64,000 bases of DNA from Olsenella sp. KH3B4 (GTDB lineage: Bacteria; Actinomycetota; Coriobacteriia; Coriobacteriales; Atopobiaceae): contig FOHD01000008.1 of NCBI GenBank assembly GCA_900111695.1, positions 27,995-91,994 on the forward strand. Direction: 5' to 3'. Positions 52,905 to 63,887 of this stretch are shown piece after piece (the first letter of the stretch is position 1; each line of letters opens with the position of its first letter). A model generated the notes under the pieces. It saw nothing but the letters and a program-made list of their open reading frames with translations. It was not told the origin of the DNA and searched no databases. The translations under genes and the position numbers were made by a program.

Positions 52905-53309
52905 GAGTTCCTCCAAACAGTTGTTGAACCCAAACGCACTATGACCCCTACCCGTAGTTGGACAGGTAAATCGATTTATTCCCTCGCTTTACGTGAGCGG
53001 CAACAGGCGCGCCGCAAGTGGTTAACGGGCAATCTGTTTGCGCGCATGTACGCAACCACGTGGGGGGCCAGGGCACAGACCTAGCCTAGCTCTTCGAAAA
53101 AACGATGAACAAGTATCAGCATATCAAGGTCAACAACCATGCTCCCAAGGTAGAGCATTAGAGCGCCACGTATGGCAAGAACGACTGCCACCCAGGCTGC
53201 AATAACCGACGTTTTGGACCTTCAGCCCAGTTATTTGGAGCTTCACCTTAGGTTGGCCGTGAACCGAGGAGCCTACCCAGAACGAAGCTGCTTAACAGGC
53301 CGAGAAGCC
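52905..53309. other. Intergenic gap upstream of the SDR gene
   Basis: 405 bp without a supported gene. A palindrome TAAATCGATTTA (52967-52978) lies about 65 bp upstream of the SDR start and could be an operator. The open frame at 53172-53549 mostly overlaps the HAD gene in antisense and is not called. Confidence 0.4.
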
Positions 53310-53969
53310 CTACCCAAGCTCTCCTTTGGCGATGAGGTCGCGGACGTCGAGCAACGAGTTGCAGACGCGCGTCGCAAGCCTTCGCGTCTCCGACGTGGGG
53401 GCAATCATGTCTGGAACCATTACCGAGAGGAAGCCGCCGGCAGAGGCCGCGCGGATGCCATTGGGGCTGTCCTCAAGCACCAGCGAGTTCGTCGGAGCGG
53501 CGTGAAGGCAACGCGCTGCCTCCAGAAACACGTCTGGCGCAGGTTTTGAGGGCAAGCCGTCATCACCGGCAATAACGGTTGAGAAGAACCCCTCGACGCC
53601 TCCCTTGCGGAGATGCGTCTCCACAAGGGCCCTGGGAGACGCAGACGCAACCACGCAGGGAACGCCCTTGTCGGCAAGCAGTGCGGGCAGCTCGTCAAGA
53701 CCCGACTTCTTGGGAGCACCGTGCGCGAGCATCTCCTCAATGCCAATGCGAATGTGCTCATGGACGGCAGAGATCGCGCGAGGGTCGTTGCCGTACGCTT
53801 GGGCAACAAGTTCCTCGATGCGAGACTGGCTCATGCCAAAGAAGCGCTTCACAAGCCCGGGCTTGAGCTCTGGCCCCTGCTCTTTGAACGCCGGCCCCCA
53901 TGCCGAGACCCATATTGACTCGGTGTCGAACATCAAACCATCAAGATCGAATATAGCCGCCTCGAGCAT
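53310..53969 (-). CDS. HAD-family sugar-phosphatase/phosphoglucomutase-like hydrolase
   Basis: 219 aa from ATG 53969 (MLEAAIFDLDGLMFDTE) with GGAGG five bases upstream. Catalytic DxD in FDLDGLMFD, threonine/serine motif VVASASPRALVETHL, and lysine plus acidic motif SKPAPDVFLEA and VLEDSPNGIRAA. A C1-cap HAD of the beta-phosphoglucomutase/sugar phosphatase group. It precedes nothing on its strand and follows a small membrane-protein gene by 98 bp. Confidence 0.9.
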   Translation of the reverse strand: MLEAAIFDLDGLMFDTESIWVSAWGPAFKEQGPELKPGLVKRFFGMSQSRIEELVAQAYGNDPRAISAVHEHIRIGIEEMLAHGAPKKSGLDELPALLADKGVPCVVASASPRALVETHLRKGGVEGFFSTVIAGDDGLPSKPAPDVFLEAARCLHAAPTNSLVLEDSPNGIRAASAGGFLSVMVPDMIAPTSETRRLATRVCNSLLDVRDLIAKGELG

Positions 53970-54067
53970 AGGAGCCTCCAGCGCAGTACGCCCGCAACCA
54001 GTGTTCTGGCATCCAGCATAGCGAGTGAAGTAATACATCCCCGCCCGCAATGCAACCTTGCACGCGC

Positions 54068-54460
54068 CTATAGCGCAATGCCACGAAACGCCATGAGATA
54101 GGTAATTGCAAGGAGCGCCAGAAACGACACGACGAGGGTCACCCAGAAGCCCCTAACCGGCCCCCTCTTTGAATCGAGGAAATAGCGGGTTAGGGCAAGC
54201 GCCCCCGAAATCAGGAGCGGCCCCAGCACCAGCATCGATACCCTTGCCTCAGCCCCCACTCCGAGCAAGGCGGCGGGAAGAATCAGATACCCCAGAAGAG
54301 CGGCCCCGGCGATAATGGCCGAGCTACCAAAGGTGAAAGGATACGTGCCCGTCCTCTCAACCTGCTCCTCAACGCGATCCTCGGTAATTACGCCGTGCAT
54401 TTTCACGCTTGTAGAGCTGCCAGCCTTTCGCTTCTTGCTCTTGTTGCGGCCCTTGCTCAC
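54068..54460 (-). CDS. Small conserved membrane protein
   Basis: 130 aa with a basic N-terminus (MSKGRNKSKKRKAG) and three hydrophobic spans (about 47-66, 74-92, 108-126). No family recognised. GTG 54460 directly follows the anmK stop (TAGGTG), with AAGGAGG inside the anmK end as its ribosome site, so it is coupled to anmK and probably last in the salvage operon. Confidence 0.65.
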   Translation of the reverse strand: MSKGRNKSKKRKAGSSTSVKMHGVITEDRVEEQVERTGTYPFTFGSSAIIAGAALLGYLILPAALLGVGAEARVSMLVLGPLLISGALALTRYFLDSKRGPVRGFWVTLVVSFLALLAITYLMAFRGIAL

Positions 54461-55645
54461 CTAAGCCTCCTTCACGCATGCCTGCAGAAAATGAGTCCAT
54501 CCCTGTGGCGGAAGTGTAATGTTGCCCAAAACGGCAGGCCCAGCTGCGCCAGTCGCCGTGGGAACATTAGACGGCCTGCCGTGAAGCGTCTGGTTTCCCA
54601 GAATGGCAAAGGCCACGGCCTCCTTTGCATCACTCGAGAAGCCAAGCTTCTCCTGGGTTAGCACCTCAGTCTGGGGCAGCCTTCGAGCAATTCCACCAAG
54701 GATGACTGGGTTGTGCGCTCCACCACCACCAACTACGAGACGGTCGATCTTTCCCAAAACTCGTGGCTCCACATAGCGCATGCAGGCATCCGCAACGCTT
54801 GCGGAGGTAAACTCAGTAAGCGTTCGGACGATATCCTCTGGAGCAAGGTCAGAATGCGACGCGAGGAGCCGGTCAACTGCCCCCACGCCAAACACTTCTC
54901 GTCCCGTACTCTTGGGCGGCTCTTTCGCAAGATATTGGTTACTCATAAGCGTACCGAAAAGCGCTTCATTCACATTGCCGCGCCCCGCTATCGCCCCGTC
55001 CCTATCAAAGGGAACTCCAAACAGACGCTCGCATGCCGCATCGATCATCATGTTGCCCGGACCCGTGTCAAAGGCAAAGATACCAGACGCGTCGCCACGC
55101 GGAAGCACCGTCACGTTACCAATGCCGCCCAGGTTGAGAAGGACTACGTTCCTTTCGGGGTCCCCATACAGAATCTGCTCTGAAAAGGGAACCAACGGAG
55201 CCCCTTGGCCACCTGCAGCCATGTCCGCCTTGCGAAAAACCGATACTACGCAAACCGCATGTTCGCGTGCTATGACCGCAGGCTCCCCTAGCTGGAGCGT
55301 CCCCGCACACCAGCCCTCAGGAGGATACGGCTCATGCCACACCGTCTGGCCGTGGCTAGCAACAAAGGCAAGCTCAGAATCGGCAACACCAGCAATCGAG
55401 CATACCTTCTCGACCGCGCGGGAGAACAGGTGGCCAAGCTCAAAGTTCAAGGAGCACAGCAGCCGAGAAGAGCTTTGCTCCGGATCACACGCACGCTCAA
55501 TTCTCTTCCGCGTTTCCTGGGACATGGGAAGCGTATCGAACGACCTTAAGCGCACGTCAGTCGATTCGTCAACTCCAGAAATCTCGACCAGCGCAGCATC
55601 CACCCCATCAAGGCTCGTGCCGCTCATAAGGCCTATGGCAAGCAT
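54461..55645 (-). CDS. anmK: Anhydro-N-acetylmuramic acid kinase
   Basis: 394 aa from ATG 55645 (MLAIGLMSGTSLDGVDAAL). AnmK cleaves the 1,6-anhydro ring of anhMurNAc and phosphorylates it to MurNAc-6-P. Signatures present: GLMSGTSLDGVD, ASHGQTVWHEP, LNLGGIGNVTVLP, FDTGPGNMMIDA and VVGGGGAHNP. Overlaps the upstream kinase gene by 38 bp. Feeds MurQ, encoded in the divergent operon. Confidence 0.95.
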   Translation of the reverse strand: MLAIGLMSGTSLDGVDAALVEISGVDESTDVRLRSFDTLPMSQETRKRIERACDPEQSSSRLLCSLNFELGHLFSRAVEKVCSIAGVADSELAFVASHGQTVWHEPYPPEGWCAGTLQLGEPAVIAREHAVCVVSVFRKADMAAGGQGAPLVPFSEQILYGDPERNVVLLNLGGIGNVTVLPRGDASGIFAFDTGPGNMMIDAACERLFGVPFDRDGAIAGRGNVNEALFGTLMSNQYLAKEPPKSTGREVFGVGAVDRLLASHSDLAPEDIVRTLTEFTSASVADACMRYVEPRVLGKIDRLVVGGGGAHNPVILGGIARRLPQTEVLTQEKLGFSSDAKEAVAFAILGNQTLHGRPSNVPTATGAAGPAVLGNITLPPQGWTHFLQACVKEA

Positions 55646-56564
55646 CGTTGCCCCCTCTCCCAATAGAGTCCCTCAATACCAGACACGCTCCTGCGTCAGG
55701 CCCATATGCCGGAGGCACCAACTTACAAGTTTGAGGGAGCAAACCGGCACGTAGAAGATCAAGAATGGCACCGTTTCCGCCTCTGAAGGTGCCCCCTATG
55801 TAGGATGTCCTAACCTCTGGATCATCTGAGAAAAGCTCACTCACAATAGTTGCGGCCATCTCCGCATCTGAGACAGCGGCGTCATTAAGGATGCGACGGG
55901 CCTCCTTGTCACCATCTGCTGCCGCCTCGAAGACCAATGGCGCGAGAGCGGCAACCTCAGTTCTACCGGCAAGCGTCGTTCGACGCAAGGCAATGAGGTC
56001 GTAGTCGTTCTCAAGACTCAAGTGTTCGCGCACGAGACGGTGAACCGCACCTTGAGGACGTCTGCCATCAGACTCCCTGCTAAACGCCTCAAGAAGACGC
56101 CTTCCCATCCACCAGCCGCTTCCCTCATCCCCAATCTGGAAACCCCAGCCACCGCAGCGCAGCTCCCTGCTACCACGCATTCCAAGTGCAGCGGAGCCCG
56201 TGCCGGCAACAATAACGACGCCGTCTTCAAGTCCCAGGGCAGCAACGCAGCCCGCCTTCAGGTCGCTCATCAGGACATATGGATGGCCGTTCGACACGCT
56301 CTCGCAGACGGACTCTATAGAAGCTCTGGAATGGTGCTCGTTGCCATATCCGGCAAGGCCGAACCCAATGCCCCAGGCCTCGCCAAGGCACCCGTCTCGT
56401 ACCGCCCAATCAATGCCCGAGCGGAGGACGTCCCGCATGCCCTCCTCCCCCACCTGGCCAATATGGCAGGTAGGGAGATTGTTGGTGGCAACTTGATTCA
56501 TGTGCTCGTCGAACACGCTGAAGGTTGTCTTGGTGCCGCCGCCATCAACGCCGAGCCACCTCAC
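55608..56564 (-). CDS. BadF/BadG/BcrA/BcrD-type amino-sugar kinase (NagK/MurK-like)
   Basis: 318 aa from GTG 56564, overlapping the mupG stop in GTGA. Actin-like ATPase: WLGVDGGGTKTTFSVFD phosphate-1 motif, VIVAGTGSAALG, WGFQIGDEGSGWWMGRRLLEAF, then SYIGGTFRGGNG adenosine motif. Homologues phosphorylate GlcNAc and in Clostridium also MurNAc (MurK). In this operon it would capture the free GlcNAc released by MupG. Confidence 0.87.
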   Translation of the reverse strand: MRWLGVDGGGTKTTFSVFDEHMNQVATNNLPTCHIGQVGEEGMRDVLRSGIDWAVRDGCLGEAWGIGFGLAGYGNEHHSRASIESVCESVSNGHPYVLMSDLKAGCVAALGLEDGVVIVAGTGSAALGMRGSRELRCGGWGFQIGDEGSGWWMGRRLLEAFSRESDGRRPQGAVHRLVREHLSLENDYDLIALRRTTLAGRTEVAALAPLVFEAAADGDKEARRILNDAAVSDAEMAATIVSELFSDDPEVRTSYIGGTFRGGNGAILDLLRAGLLPQTCKLVPPAYGPDAGACLVLRDSIGRGGNDACHRPYERHEP

Positions 56565-57661
56565 GATGCATTCGCCTCGTGAAAGCGGAACTTCTGCCAA
56601 GGCTTGATGGTGTCAATCAGGAAGAGCTCCTCCTCGGGAATGTGCCCAACGACGCTGCTCAAGCCGCTGTTCTTCATGTCGCTTCGCGCAACTTGCAGCT
56701 CGCCCGCATAGTGACCGTACTCGCTGCTCTCGATGACAACATCTCCGCGATGGATAGTCTCCGGAGCATCCAGTAAGGCAAAGTGGTGCCCGCGGTACTT
56801 CACGCGGCTCTGCGTTGACCTGATGAAGTTCTCCGAGACATCGCCCCTGTTGAAATGCAGCTCGTCGAGGACGATGGAGCGCTCGACTTCTGGCAGCCCC
56901 TCGGCAAGCACGACGCCAAAGGAAACGAGGTTTTTAGGCAGCCTTGCAACGCTATCGAGTTCCTCCTGCGTGGGATAGCAGTTGGAGATGATGACGTCAT
57001 CGACATCCCCCATGGAAATGTAGTGCTCGGCCTGCAGGTACAGCGGGAGGTGACGATGCATCTCAAGCGTGGGAAGCCCATCGGTCACCGGCCAGGGGCC
57101 AAAGGTTCCAGGAGCCTGTGACGTAACAAACGCCGCCGTCTGCAACCCGTATGACTTGAAGCGCCTCGTGCAGGACTGAAAGAAGTCCAGGCCAAGGCCC
57201 GAGTAGTTGTGGGGATAGAAGTTATGGCAACCTACCAGATGCGCCGGATCGGGTTGGTAGTCCATGATGGTGTCAATGTAGTGGACATCGTTGCTCATGT
57301 TCACCTCAACGATAAGCCCCTCGGGGTTGAAGGTCATGAGCGATTCCTCGTTGCCCGTGAAGCCCATGTCGAGGCGAATCCCGTCCGCGCCAATCTGCTT
57401 GAAAAACGAGAGGTCCTTATACGACACCCCCAGCTCGTCAAATACCCTCGGGTTGCAGTCAAGAACCACCTCGAAACCAAGCTCGTGTGCTCGGGCATTG
57501 ATGTCCGAGAAGTCACGCATGACGTTCTCTCGGCTGTCCTTAACCGAGAGAAGGCAGCTAAAGATGCGAGAGAAGCCGGCAGCAGAAGCCCTCTCCATGT
57601 AGTCCAGCAGCTGGCCCCTGTCGCTCTTCTCGGGATAGATCGATATTCCAAGACGCTTCAT
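56561..57661 (-). CDS. mupG: 6-phospho-N-acetylmuramidase (DUF871, MupG/GH170 family)
   Basis: 366 aa from ATG 57661 (MKRLGISIYPEKSDRGQLL) with GAAGGAGG six bases upstream. The whole DUF871 fold is present: IYPEKS, GFSRIFSCLLSV, LDCNPRVFDELGVS, GIRLDMGFTGNEE, GCHNFYPHNYSGLG and FVTSQ, with a C-terminal barrel. In Staphylococcus MupG hydrolyses MurNAc-6-P-beta-1,4-GlcNAc inside the cell and sits beside murQ, murP and murR. The same partners are here, which supports a peptidoglycan-disaccharide salvage role. Confidence 0.9.
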   Translation of the reverse strand: MKRLGISIYPEKSDRGQLLDYMERASAAGFSRIFSCLLSVKDSRENVMRDFSDINARAHELGFEVVLDCNPRVFDELGVSYKDLSFFKQIGADGIRLDMGFTGNEESLMTFNPEGLIVEVNMSNDVHYIDTIMDYQPDPAHLVGCHNFYPHNYSGLGLDFFQSCTRRFKSYGLQTAAFVTSQAPGTFGPWPVTDGLPTLEMHRHLPLYLQAEHYISMGDVDDVIISNCYPTQEELDSVARLPKNLVSFGVVLAEGLPEVERSIVLDELHFNRGDVSENFIRSTQSRVKYRGHHFALLDAPETIHRGDVVIESSEYGHYAGELQVARSDMKNSGLSSVVGHIPEEELFLIDTIKPWQKFRFHEANAS

Positions 57662-57693
57662 GCGCCCCTCCTTCTTTTCGCCTAAAACAACAA

Positions 57694-57721
57694 CGGCCCC
57701 GGAGTTTACGCCCCGGGGCCG
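57694..57721 (-). terminator. Hairpin between EIIC and mupG
   Basis: 9-bp arms CGGCCCCGG/CCGGGGCCG with a 10-base loop, followed on the minus strand by TTGTTGTTTT. It probably ends part of the PTS transcripts and lowers expression of the downstream genes. Confidence 0.75.
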
Positions 57722-57753
57722 CAATGAATGCCTGGGACAGCAGTCAGCTCGTA

Positions 57754-59052
57754 CTACTCTGCCGCCTTTTCAGGCTGCTCCTGATCAAGGAACTGCTTGT
57801 CGTACATCTTGACGAACGGGAAGTAGCACGCAATGGACACGGCAATGAGAACGCAGCAGAGCACTGCGGCACGCCAGTCGCCGCCGGTGGCAAGGTATGC
57901 ACCGATGGGGCCAGGGAGCGTCCACGGAGCAGTGATGACAACGCGGTTGACCATGCCAAGGCTCGTTGCAACCCATGCGATGGTGGCGCAAATCATGGGC
58001 GTGACAACAAAGGGGATGGCAAGCGTGAGGTTGAGCACCACAGGAGCACCAAAGATAAGGGGCTCGTTGATGTTAAAGATGGCGGGCGCAATGCCAATGC
58101 GGCCAAGGTCCTTGAGGTACTTGGACTTGCAGATGGTAACCAGAAGAATAGCAAGGCCAATGGTGCAGCCCGAGCCACCAATCCAGATGAACCACTGATA
58201 GAAGGGCTCGGCACCAATGGCGGGCAGCGCCGTTCCGGCCACACCAGACGCAGCAGCATTTGCGTTCTGCTCGAGAAGGGCAAGCCACAGCGGACGAGCA
58301 ATGGAGCCAACGATCGACACGCCGTGAATGCCAAAGAACCAGAAGAAGCAGGTGAGGAAGCACACGAGCAGAACACCGGGCAGGGTGTCCGTGGCCGCAA
58401 CGAGCGGGGTGATAATGGCAGTAATGGCACCATTCCAGTTGAAGCCAAGGTAGTACGTGATGGAGCCGATGAGAAGCATCACGAGGAGCGTGGGCGTCAG
58501 GGCCTCAAAGGAACGAGAGACCGAGGGGGGAACCTGTTCCGGCATCGTGATGTGGAACTTGGAGTTCTGCGTAAGCCGGAAGATATTAATGGCAATGAAG
58601 GTCACGATCATGCCAACGAAGAGGCCACCGCTGCCAAGCGAAGCCATCGGCAGGACGAAGCCAGCAATACCAGCGTTTGCGTCCGCGCTCACGTTGACCG
58701 GCGTGATGGTGAGCAGGAAGGCCATGACGGACATGACGCCGCCGGAAAGGCCGTCGAGCCCATAGGACTTAGCAAGGCTGTTGCCCATCCCAAAGACCGC
58801 ATAGAGCGACATGATGTACATGGTCATGCGATACGGGAGAAGGATGGTTGCCGCGTTTGCCTTGAGGAACTGGTACACGCCCCAATCCTCGGGGAGCGGC
58901 GGGTTTGCAATGATGAGGAAGAACGAACCAACGATAATCAGCGGCAAAGCTGCAATGACGCCATCGCGAACTGCGAGCAGATATCTGTTTGACCCGAGCT
59001 TGCTCATCACGGGTCCAAGCTTCTCTTCCAAGAACTTCTGGAACTTCTCCAT
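57754..59052 (-). CDS. PTS EIIC, lactose/cellobiose (chitobiose) family
   Basis: 432 aa from ATG 59052 (MEKFQKFLEEKLGPVMSKLG) with GGGAGG six bases upstream. Ten or so membrane spans and CelB-type landmarks GVIAALPLIIVGSFFLII, FFGIHGVSIVGSI and GIAPAIFNINEPLIFGAPVV (landmark FNINEPLIFG). It forms the sugar channel. Combined with EIIB (next gene) and EIIA (divergent operon). Substrate probably chitobiose- or muropeptide-type sugar from operon context; most MurNAc PTS permeases (MurP) are of another family, so the substrate is not certain. Confidence 0.93.
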   Translation of the reverse strand: MEKFQKFLEEKLGPVMSKLGSNRYLLAVRDGVIAALPLIIVGSFFLIIANPPLPEDWGVYQFLKANAATILLPYRMTMYIMSLYAVFGMGNSLAKSYGLDGLSGGVMSVMAFLLTITPVNVSADANAGIAGFVLPMASLGSGGLFVGMIVTFIAINIFRLTQNSKFHITMPEQVPPSVSRSFEALTPTLLVMLLIGSITYYLGFNWNGAITAIITPLVAATDTLPGVLLVCFLTCFFWFFGIHGVSIVGSIARPLWLALLEQNANAAASGVAGTALPAIGAEPFYQWFIWIGGSGCTIGLAILLVTICKSKYLKDLGRIGIAPAIFNINEPLIFGAPVVLNLTLAIPFVVTPMICATIAWVATSLGMVNRVVITAPWTLPGPIGAYLATGGDWRAAVLCCVLIAVSIACYFPFVKMYDKQFLDQEQPEKAAE

Positions 59053-59100
59053 GCGTCCTCCCATTCGTCGGTCTATTCACTTATCAGTCTTCAGGTGGTG

Positions 59101-59403
59101 CTAGCCGAGAACCTTGTCCACTCCCTTTAGGATGTTCTCGACGTTTCCAAATGCGTAGTCCTGGGGAGCAATGGGGACGACGGGGATGTTCACTGTACCA
59201 GCTATCTGCGCCTTTCTGTAGGCGATCTGCGGCCCAAGAAGGATGATGTCGTAGTCCTTGGCCTCGTCCTCGTAGTTTCCGGTTCCGCACGCGTCAACCT
59301 TAAGAGAGATGCCCTTCTCCTGTGCGTACTTCTCCATCTTGTTCATGAGCACGGAAGTCGACATTCCACCTGAGCAGACAAGCAAGATCTTGTAGTCCTT
59401 CAT
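59101..59403 (-). CDS. PTS EIIB, lactose/cellobiose family
   Basis: 100 aa. Phosphocysteine C10 in LLVCSGGMSTSVLM, then YDIILLGPQIAYRKAQI and a C-terminal helix NVENILKGV. Passes phosphate from EIIA to the sugar in EIIC. ATG 59403. A GC-rich hairpin (59420-59442) lies directly before its ribosome site, between rpiR and this gene. Confidence 0.93.
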   Translation of the reverse strand: MKDYKILLVCSGGMSTSVLMNKMEKYAQEKGISLKVDACGTGNYEDEAKDYDIILLGPQIAYRKAQIAGTVNIPVVPIAPQDYAFGNVENILKGVDKVLG

Positions 59404-59453
59404 CTCTTCGCCCCTTTCCGGACCTCGCGCTTTGCGAGGCCCACTTTCTACTC

Positions 59454-60299
59454 CTACCTCTCGATGTAGTTGCGCTCAAACCATTCAGAGCACCGCTCGT
59501 AGTTCTTGTTCACATACGCCATGAAAAGGATGTCCACGATATCCAGCTGAGAAATTCGTGACGCACTCGCTGAACTTCGGAAGATCGATTCCGTTGACGC
59601 TACGTACAGCGTTTGGTCCGCCAAGCGAACAAACTCTGAATCGTGTCCCGCGCGCGTAATGGCAATGAGCTGTGCGCCACGCTTCTTCGCCCGCCTTGAG
59701 CATTCGATGACCTCGTGCGTCAACCCCGAATAGCTAAAGGCAATAGCAAGGTCTCCCTCCCCCATGTTCGTCGCATACACCAGCTGCACGTGCCAGTCGT
59801 CATTGATGTTGCAGCGAACGTTGGCACGTATGAGCTTGTAATACAAGTCCCGCGCGCTCAAGAGCGAGGAGCCCATCCCAAACAAGTTGATGGTCTCCGC
59901 CCTGCTCATCATGGCAACGCACATCTCGATGGCTTCCACGTCATTGAGCTTCTCGGTAATCGCGAGAGACTCCATGTTCCTTCTGGTTACCTTGAGGATC
60001 GTCTGCCTCACCGAATCCTTTGGGCTTACGTCCCCAATTGACGTTCTCTCGCTGTCTCGTCTCCTCGCAAGCTCGAAAACAAGGGACCTTTGAAACTGAC
60101 GGTAGCCGCTCAGTCCCAGGTGTCTACACATGCGGGAAATGGTCGAGGGTGATACGAACGATGCATTCGCAAGCTCATGGATGCTCATGCCCATAACATC
60201 CTCTGGATGCGAGAGAACATAGTCAATCGCGTTTCTCTCTGTAACTGTTGCGCTGTCCCTATTCTCTTTTAAGAGTGCAATGACATCGCGCTGTTCCAT
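59454..60299 (-). CDS. RpiR/MurR-type transcriptional regulator
   Basis: 281 aa from ATG 60299 (MEQRDVIALLKENRDS) with AGAGGA seven bases upstream. N-terminal helix-turn-helix domain (IHELANASFVSPSTISRMCRHLG; landmark SPSTISRMCRHLG) and a C-terminal SIS sugar-phosphate domain (INLFGMGSSLLSARDLYYKL, AIAFSYSGLTHEV). In MurR and relatives the SIS domain binds MurNAc-6-P or another sugar phosphate and releases DNA. Encoded next to the divergent promoter it would control. Confidence 0.93.
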   Translation of the reverse strand: MEQRDVIALLKENRDSATVTERNAIDYVLSHPEDVMGMSIHELANASFVSPSTISRMCRHLGLSGYRQFQRSLVFELARRRDSERTSIGDVSPKDSVRQTILKVTRRNMESLAITEKLNDVEAIEMCVAMMSRAETINLFGMGSSLLSARDLYYKLIRANVRCNINDDWHVQLVYATNMGEGDLAIAFSYSGLTHEVIECSRRAKKRGAQLIAITRAGHDSEFVRLADQTLYVASTESIFRSSASASRISQLDIVDILFMAYVNKNYERCSEWFERNYIER

Positions 60300-60692
60300 C
60301 GCCTGTCCTCTAACGTTGTACCGATGTGGAATTATCATGTCACGCTATTTCTCAATAACTGATATTTTATTTCAATTTTGAAAGCACAACACTCCGAACG
60401 GTTTTTGGGCACCGCCAGGCGGTAGAGGCCAGCGGTGCCAAGATGTCAGCAAAGCGTGTGGTCATAAGGGTAGATTTCGTCGCTATGAATAGGCAGCAGC
60501 ATCGGAAATACGACGTTTACCTGCAGGTTAATCGCATGACTCCAACTTTGTCACCAAGGTCCCCCACATAGCTTCACATGGGGAGCCTTCGCGCGTCAAA
60601 AGGTCGTTTTGTCCGTTTGTTCGTTTCTGACGTGATGCGTATTCTCGTCTCAGCAAGTAGGGGAACGATTGCTTTAGGAGGGAATCTCGCTT
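60300..60692. promoter_or_regulatory. Divergent control region of the amino-sugar locus
   Basis: 393 bp, AT-rich near rpiR. A palindrome TTTCAA-TT-TTGAAA (60370-60383) is the best operator candidate, 71 bp from rpiR. For the plus operon, TTGTTC (60617-60622), 17 bp, TATTCT (60640-60645) is a weak -35/-10 pair about 50 bp before EIIA. A small hairpin (AAGG/CCTT, CCCC/GGGG) lies at 60562-60594. No gene seen. Confidence 0.5.
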
Positions 60693-61021
60693 ATGGACGA
60701 ACACAGTGTCCAGACCTCATTCGAGATTATCGCCGAGTCCGGAGAAGCGCGAAGCAAGGCGTATGAGGCACTCGGCTATGCCAAGCAAGGGGATTTTGAG
60801 AAGGCCAAGACCACCATGGCCGAGGCGCAGGAAGCATCGAACAAGGCACATGCCATCCAAACTGACCTCATCACGAGGGCTGCCCGCGGGGAGGAGCTTC
60901 CACTCGATATCTTGCTCATCCACTCCCAGGACCATCTGATGACATCCATCCTCGCCATCGAACTTATTCAGGAGCTCATTGACCTCTACGAGCTGAGGGC
61001 AAAGGACAAGGAGGGAAGAGC

Positions 61022-61025
<4 letters not shown>
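60693..61025 (+). CDS. PTS EIIA, lactose/cellobiose family
   Basis: 110 aa, all-helical trimer-type EIIA. The phosphoacceptor histidine is in DILLIHSQDHLMTSI, with the preceding helix GDFEKAKTTMAEAQEA. ATG 60693 with AGGAGGG about ten bases upstream. Its stop overlaps murQ in ATGA. Works with EIIB and EIIC of the divergent operon. Confidence 0.92.
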
Positions 61026-63441
<2,416 letters not shown>

Positions 63442-63455
63442 TTTACTTCATACAC

Positions 63456-63498
63456 AAGGCGGCTCGGACACCCAGAACTACGGGGACCGAGTCGCCTT
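63456..63498 (+). terminator. Terminator of the EIIA-murQ-GH1 operon
   Basis: 12-bp arms AAGGCGGCTCGG/CCGAGTCGCCTT (one mismatch) with a 19-base loop, then TTGTTGCTTGTT. Begins 15 bp after the GH1 stop. Confidence 0.8.
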
Positions 63499-63623
63499 GT
63501 TGCTTGTTAGCGAACCACACTGGAGGCAAAAGGAACGTTACACGAGTGCCTCAAGGGAAGTAAAAAACTAGGTACCCAAGTTCCCAGGACCGACTAAAAG
63601 ACAAAAGTTGATCAAAACGGAAA

Positions 63624-63650
63624 GGGGCCCCGCGCTCGGCGCGGGGCCCC
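63624..63650 (-). terminator. rRNA operon terminator
   Basis: Perfect 12-bp GC-rich arms (GGGGCCCCGCGC and complement) with a 3-base loop, 23 bp after the 5S gene on the minus strand, followed by TTTCCGTTTTGATC. Confidence 0.88.
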
Positions 63651-63672
63651 TCCTGGCGAAAACGCCCCCAGT

Positions 63673-63791
63673 CGGCCAGCGGCGTCCTGGTCTCCCACGG
63701 GCTCGACCCGCAGTACAATCGGCGCTCGGGGGCTTAACTTCCGGGTTCGGGATGGGACCGGGTGTGCCTCCCCTGCCATGGCCGCTGGCCG
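63673..63791 (-). rRNA. rrf: 5S ribosomal RNA
   Basis: About 119 nt on the minus strand. Terminal helix CGGCCAGCGGC/GCCGCTGGCCG, and conserved CCCGAACCCGGAAGTTAAG and loop regions of bacterial 5S. End positions are set from the terminal helix, accurate to a few bases. Confidence 0.94.
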
Positions 63792-63887
63792 TCTGGGGGC
63801 GTTCTGCCTCCGGGTCGTGCCCGCCGGGCCCTGGGGGCCGCACAGCGCGCGCAAGCCAGACCCCCCGGGACCGCCCATGGGAAGGGC

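Noticed and set aside
53172-53549. 125-codon plus-strand frame upstream of the SDR gene
   Set aside because: Most of it is antisense to the HAD gene; the unique part has no family features.
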